13,217 bases of DNA from Trueperaceae bacterium (GTDB lineage: Bacteria > Deinococcota > Deinococci > Deinococcales > Trueperaceae). The stretch covers positions 1 through 13,217 of the forward strand of contig PXAU01000301.1 in NCBI GenBank assembly GCA_003567075.1, read 5' to 3'. Below the pieces are notes generated by a model. That model saw only the letters and a list, made by a program, of their open reading frames with translations. It searched no databases and was not told the DNA's origin. Below are positions 12,231 through 13,217 of the stretch, one piece after another (the stretch's first letter is position 1; the number at the start of each line of letters is the position of its first letter). The position numbers and the translations under genes are program-made.

Positions 12231-13217
12231 ATGGAGCGCAGTCACGAGCCAGGCGTTCGGCGCCGTCGGCGCCGCGTGGAGCGTGTCGCCTGGGGGCTCG
12301 TGCTCGGCGCCGGGCTGGTGCTCGCCGTCGGCTGGGTGGCGACGCGGGTGCTGGTGGCAGTTACGGAGCGCGCGTACCCGCCCGTCGGTTCGTTCGTGCG
12401 CGCGGGCGGTGTGGACCTGCACTACCTGCGGCGCGGCAGCGGCCCGACCGTGGTGCTGCTCCACGGTCGCGACGGGACCCTGCAGGAGTTCACGCTCTCG
12501 GTCTTCGATCAGTTGACGGAGCACTACGAGGTGATCGCCTTCGACCGGCCCGGCTACGGCTACAGCGAGCGGCCCGCCGACGAGCCCCTCAGCCTCCGCG
12601 TGCAGGCGCGCTTGCTGCGCGAGGCGCTGCACGCACTCGGGGTGGAGCAGCCGATCCTGGTTGGGCACTCCTATGGCGGCGCGGTGATGCTGCGCTTCCT
12701 GATCGACCACCCTGACGACGCCATCGGCGCGGTGTCGCTGGCGGGAGCCGCGTACGTCGACGCGCCGCCGCGCGGCGGGCTGCTGGCGCTGCCGAACGCG
12801 CCGGTGGTGGGCCCGCTGCTGACGCACACGCTGGTGACGCCGCTGGCCCCGTTGGTGGCGGCGCGCATCTACCGCGAGGCGTTCGCGCCAGCCGAACCAC
12901 CCGCCGGCTTCGTCGAGACGATCGTCTCGCTCTATGCCCGGCCGAGCCAGTTCAGCGCCAGCGCGGCCGAACTGGCCGTGATGTACGACTCGGTGCGGGC
13001 TGCCGCGCCGCACTACGCGAGCATCGAGACCCCGCTGGTGGTCGTGTTCGGTAGCGACGACCGGGTGCTCGACGTGAACCGTGACGGCCGCGATCTCGTG
13101 GCGGCGGTCCCGGACGCGGAGTTGATGCTTGTGCCGGATGCCGGGCACAAGCTGCACCACACCCACCCGGAGCACCTGCTGCGGGCGCTGGCGCGGGTGA
13201 TCGAGCGGGCGGATGGA
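12231..13217 (+). CDS. Membrane-anchored alpha/beta hydrolase (3' partial)
   Basis: 329 codons are open to the window edge without a stop. The start is taken as ATG 12231, with GTGAGG just upstream; in-frame ATG 12219 and GTG 12222 would add four or three residues. Residues 8-18 are Arg-rich and about 20-45 form a hydrophobic anchor. The alpha/beta-hydrolase domain follows: VDLHYLRRGSGPTVVLLHGRDG (61-82), FDRPGYGYSERP (104-115), nucleophile elbow GHSYGG with S147, FGSDDRVLD with D277 as the likely acid (D276 is adjacent), and PDAGHKLHHTHPE with H306. All catalytic positions are present, so only a short tail is missing. It is divergent from the serine hydrolase gene across about 160 nt. The architecture resembles the hydrolase at 10007-10963 but the sequences differ clearly. 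Substrate unknown. Confidence 0.88.
   Translation, partial: MERSHEPGVRRRRRRVERVAWGLVLGAGLVLAVGWVATRVLVAVTERAYPPVGSFVRAGGVDLHYLRRGSGPTVVLLHGRDGTLQEFTLSVFDQLTEHYEVIAFDRPGYGYSERPADEPLSLRVQARLLREALHALGVEQPILVGHSYGGAVMLRFLIDHPDDAIGAVSLAGAAYVDAPPRGGLLALPNAPVVGPLLTHTLVTPLAPLVAARIYREAFAPAEPPAGFVETIVSLYARPSQFSASAAELAVMYDSVRAAAPHYASIETPLVVVFGSDDRVLDVNRDGRDLVAAVPDAELMLVPDAGHKLHHTHPEHLLRALARVIERADG

Noticed and set aside
12069..13175. Upstream extension of the serine hydrolase frame to 13175
   Set aside because: It is antisense to a complete-looking alpha/beta hydrolase and has shadow-type composition (His/Arg/Gln-rich).
1..13217. CRISPR array, tRNA, rRNA, insertion sequence, prophage or toxin-antitoxin pair
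   Set aside because: No regularly spaced identical repeats, cloverleaf, transposase or integrase motif, or small toxin/antitoxin pair was seen. The tandem repeats found are short, degenerate and lack unique spacers of constant length.

Overview
The window is very GC-rich (about 70 % by eye) with densely packed genes on both strands. It reads as ordinary chromosome of a diderm bacterium, most likely a member of the Deinococcota (Truepera/Trueperaceae-like). That placement is inference. It rests on five genes that have a TANNNT -10 box only 6-7 nt before the start codon (the leaderless-mRNA pattern known from Deinococcus), on the DUF2089/SHOCT-like gene set, and on a LptC/OstA-like envelope cluster. 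I see no rRNA, tRNA, insertion sequence, prophage or CRISPR array, and no gene-free stretch longer than 300 bases.

Layout. Positions 1-2133 (+) hold a tight four-gene operon: a DUF4097-type beta-repeat protein (cut by the window edge), a small SHOCT-like protein, a tryptophan-rich protein that looks like its divergent relative, and a DUF2089 putative HTH regulator that has lost most of its zinc-ribbon cysteines. Positions 2286-3434 (+) are dnaJ, which converges on miaA (3523-4446, -). miaA is divergent from an Hsp20 small heat-shock gene (4495-4884, +), with only 48 nt and two back-to-back leaderless-type promoters between the starts. An apparently C-terminally truncated DUF3445 (heme-dependent oxidative N-demethylase-like) gene overlaps the end of hsp20 and finishes in degenerate repeats.

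Positions 5637-8111 (-) are a three-gene operon read as lptC-like, ostA/lptA-like 1, ostA/lptA-like 2, probably an envelope lipid-transfer or outer-membrane assembly module. Then come a secreted SH3-like protein (8243-8671, +), a cytochrome P460-like c-type heme protein (8794-9273, +) and a perfect 13-bp hairpin, beyond which greA (9409-9876, -) converges. The right end holds a membrane-anchored alpha/beta hydrolase (10007-10963, +), a class-C-beta-lactamase-type serine hydrolase (10983-12068, -) and a second membrane-anchored alpha/beta hydrolase that runs off the window (12231-13217, +).

The points most worth a second look are the leaderless promoter set, the SHOCT-like/DUF2089 operon with a zinc-less regulator and an unusual W-rich paralog, the truncated DUF3445 gene, and the recurring short degenerate direct repeats at gene 3' ends. 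I found no clearly new defence or mobile system.
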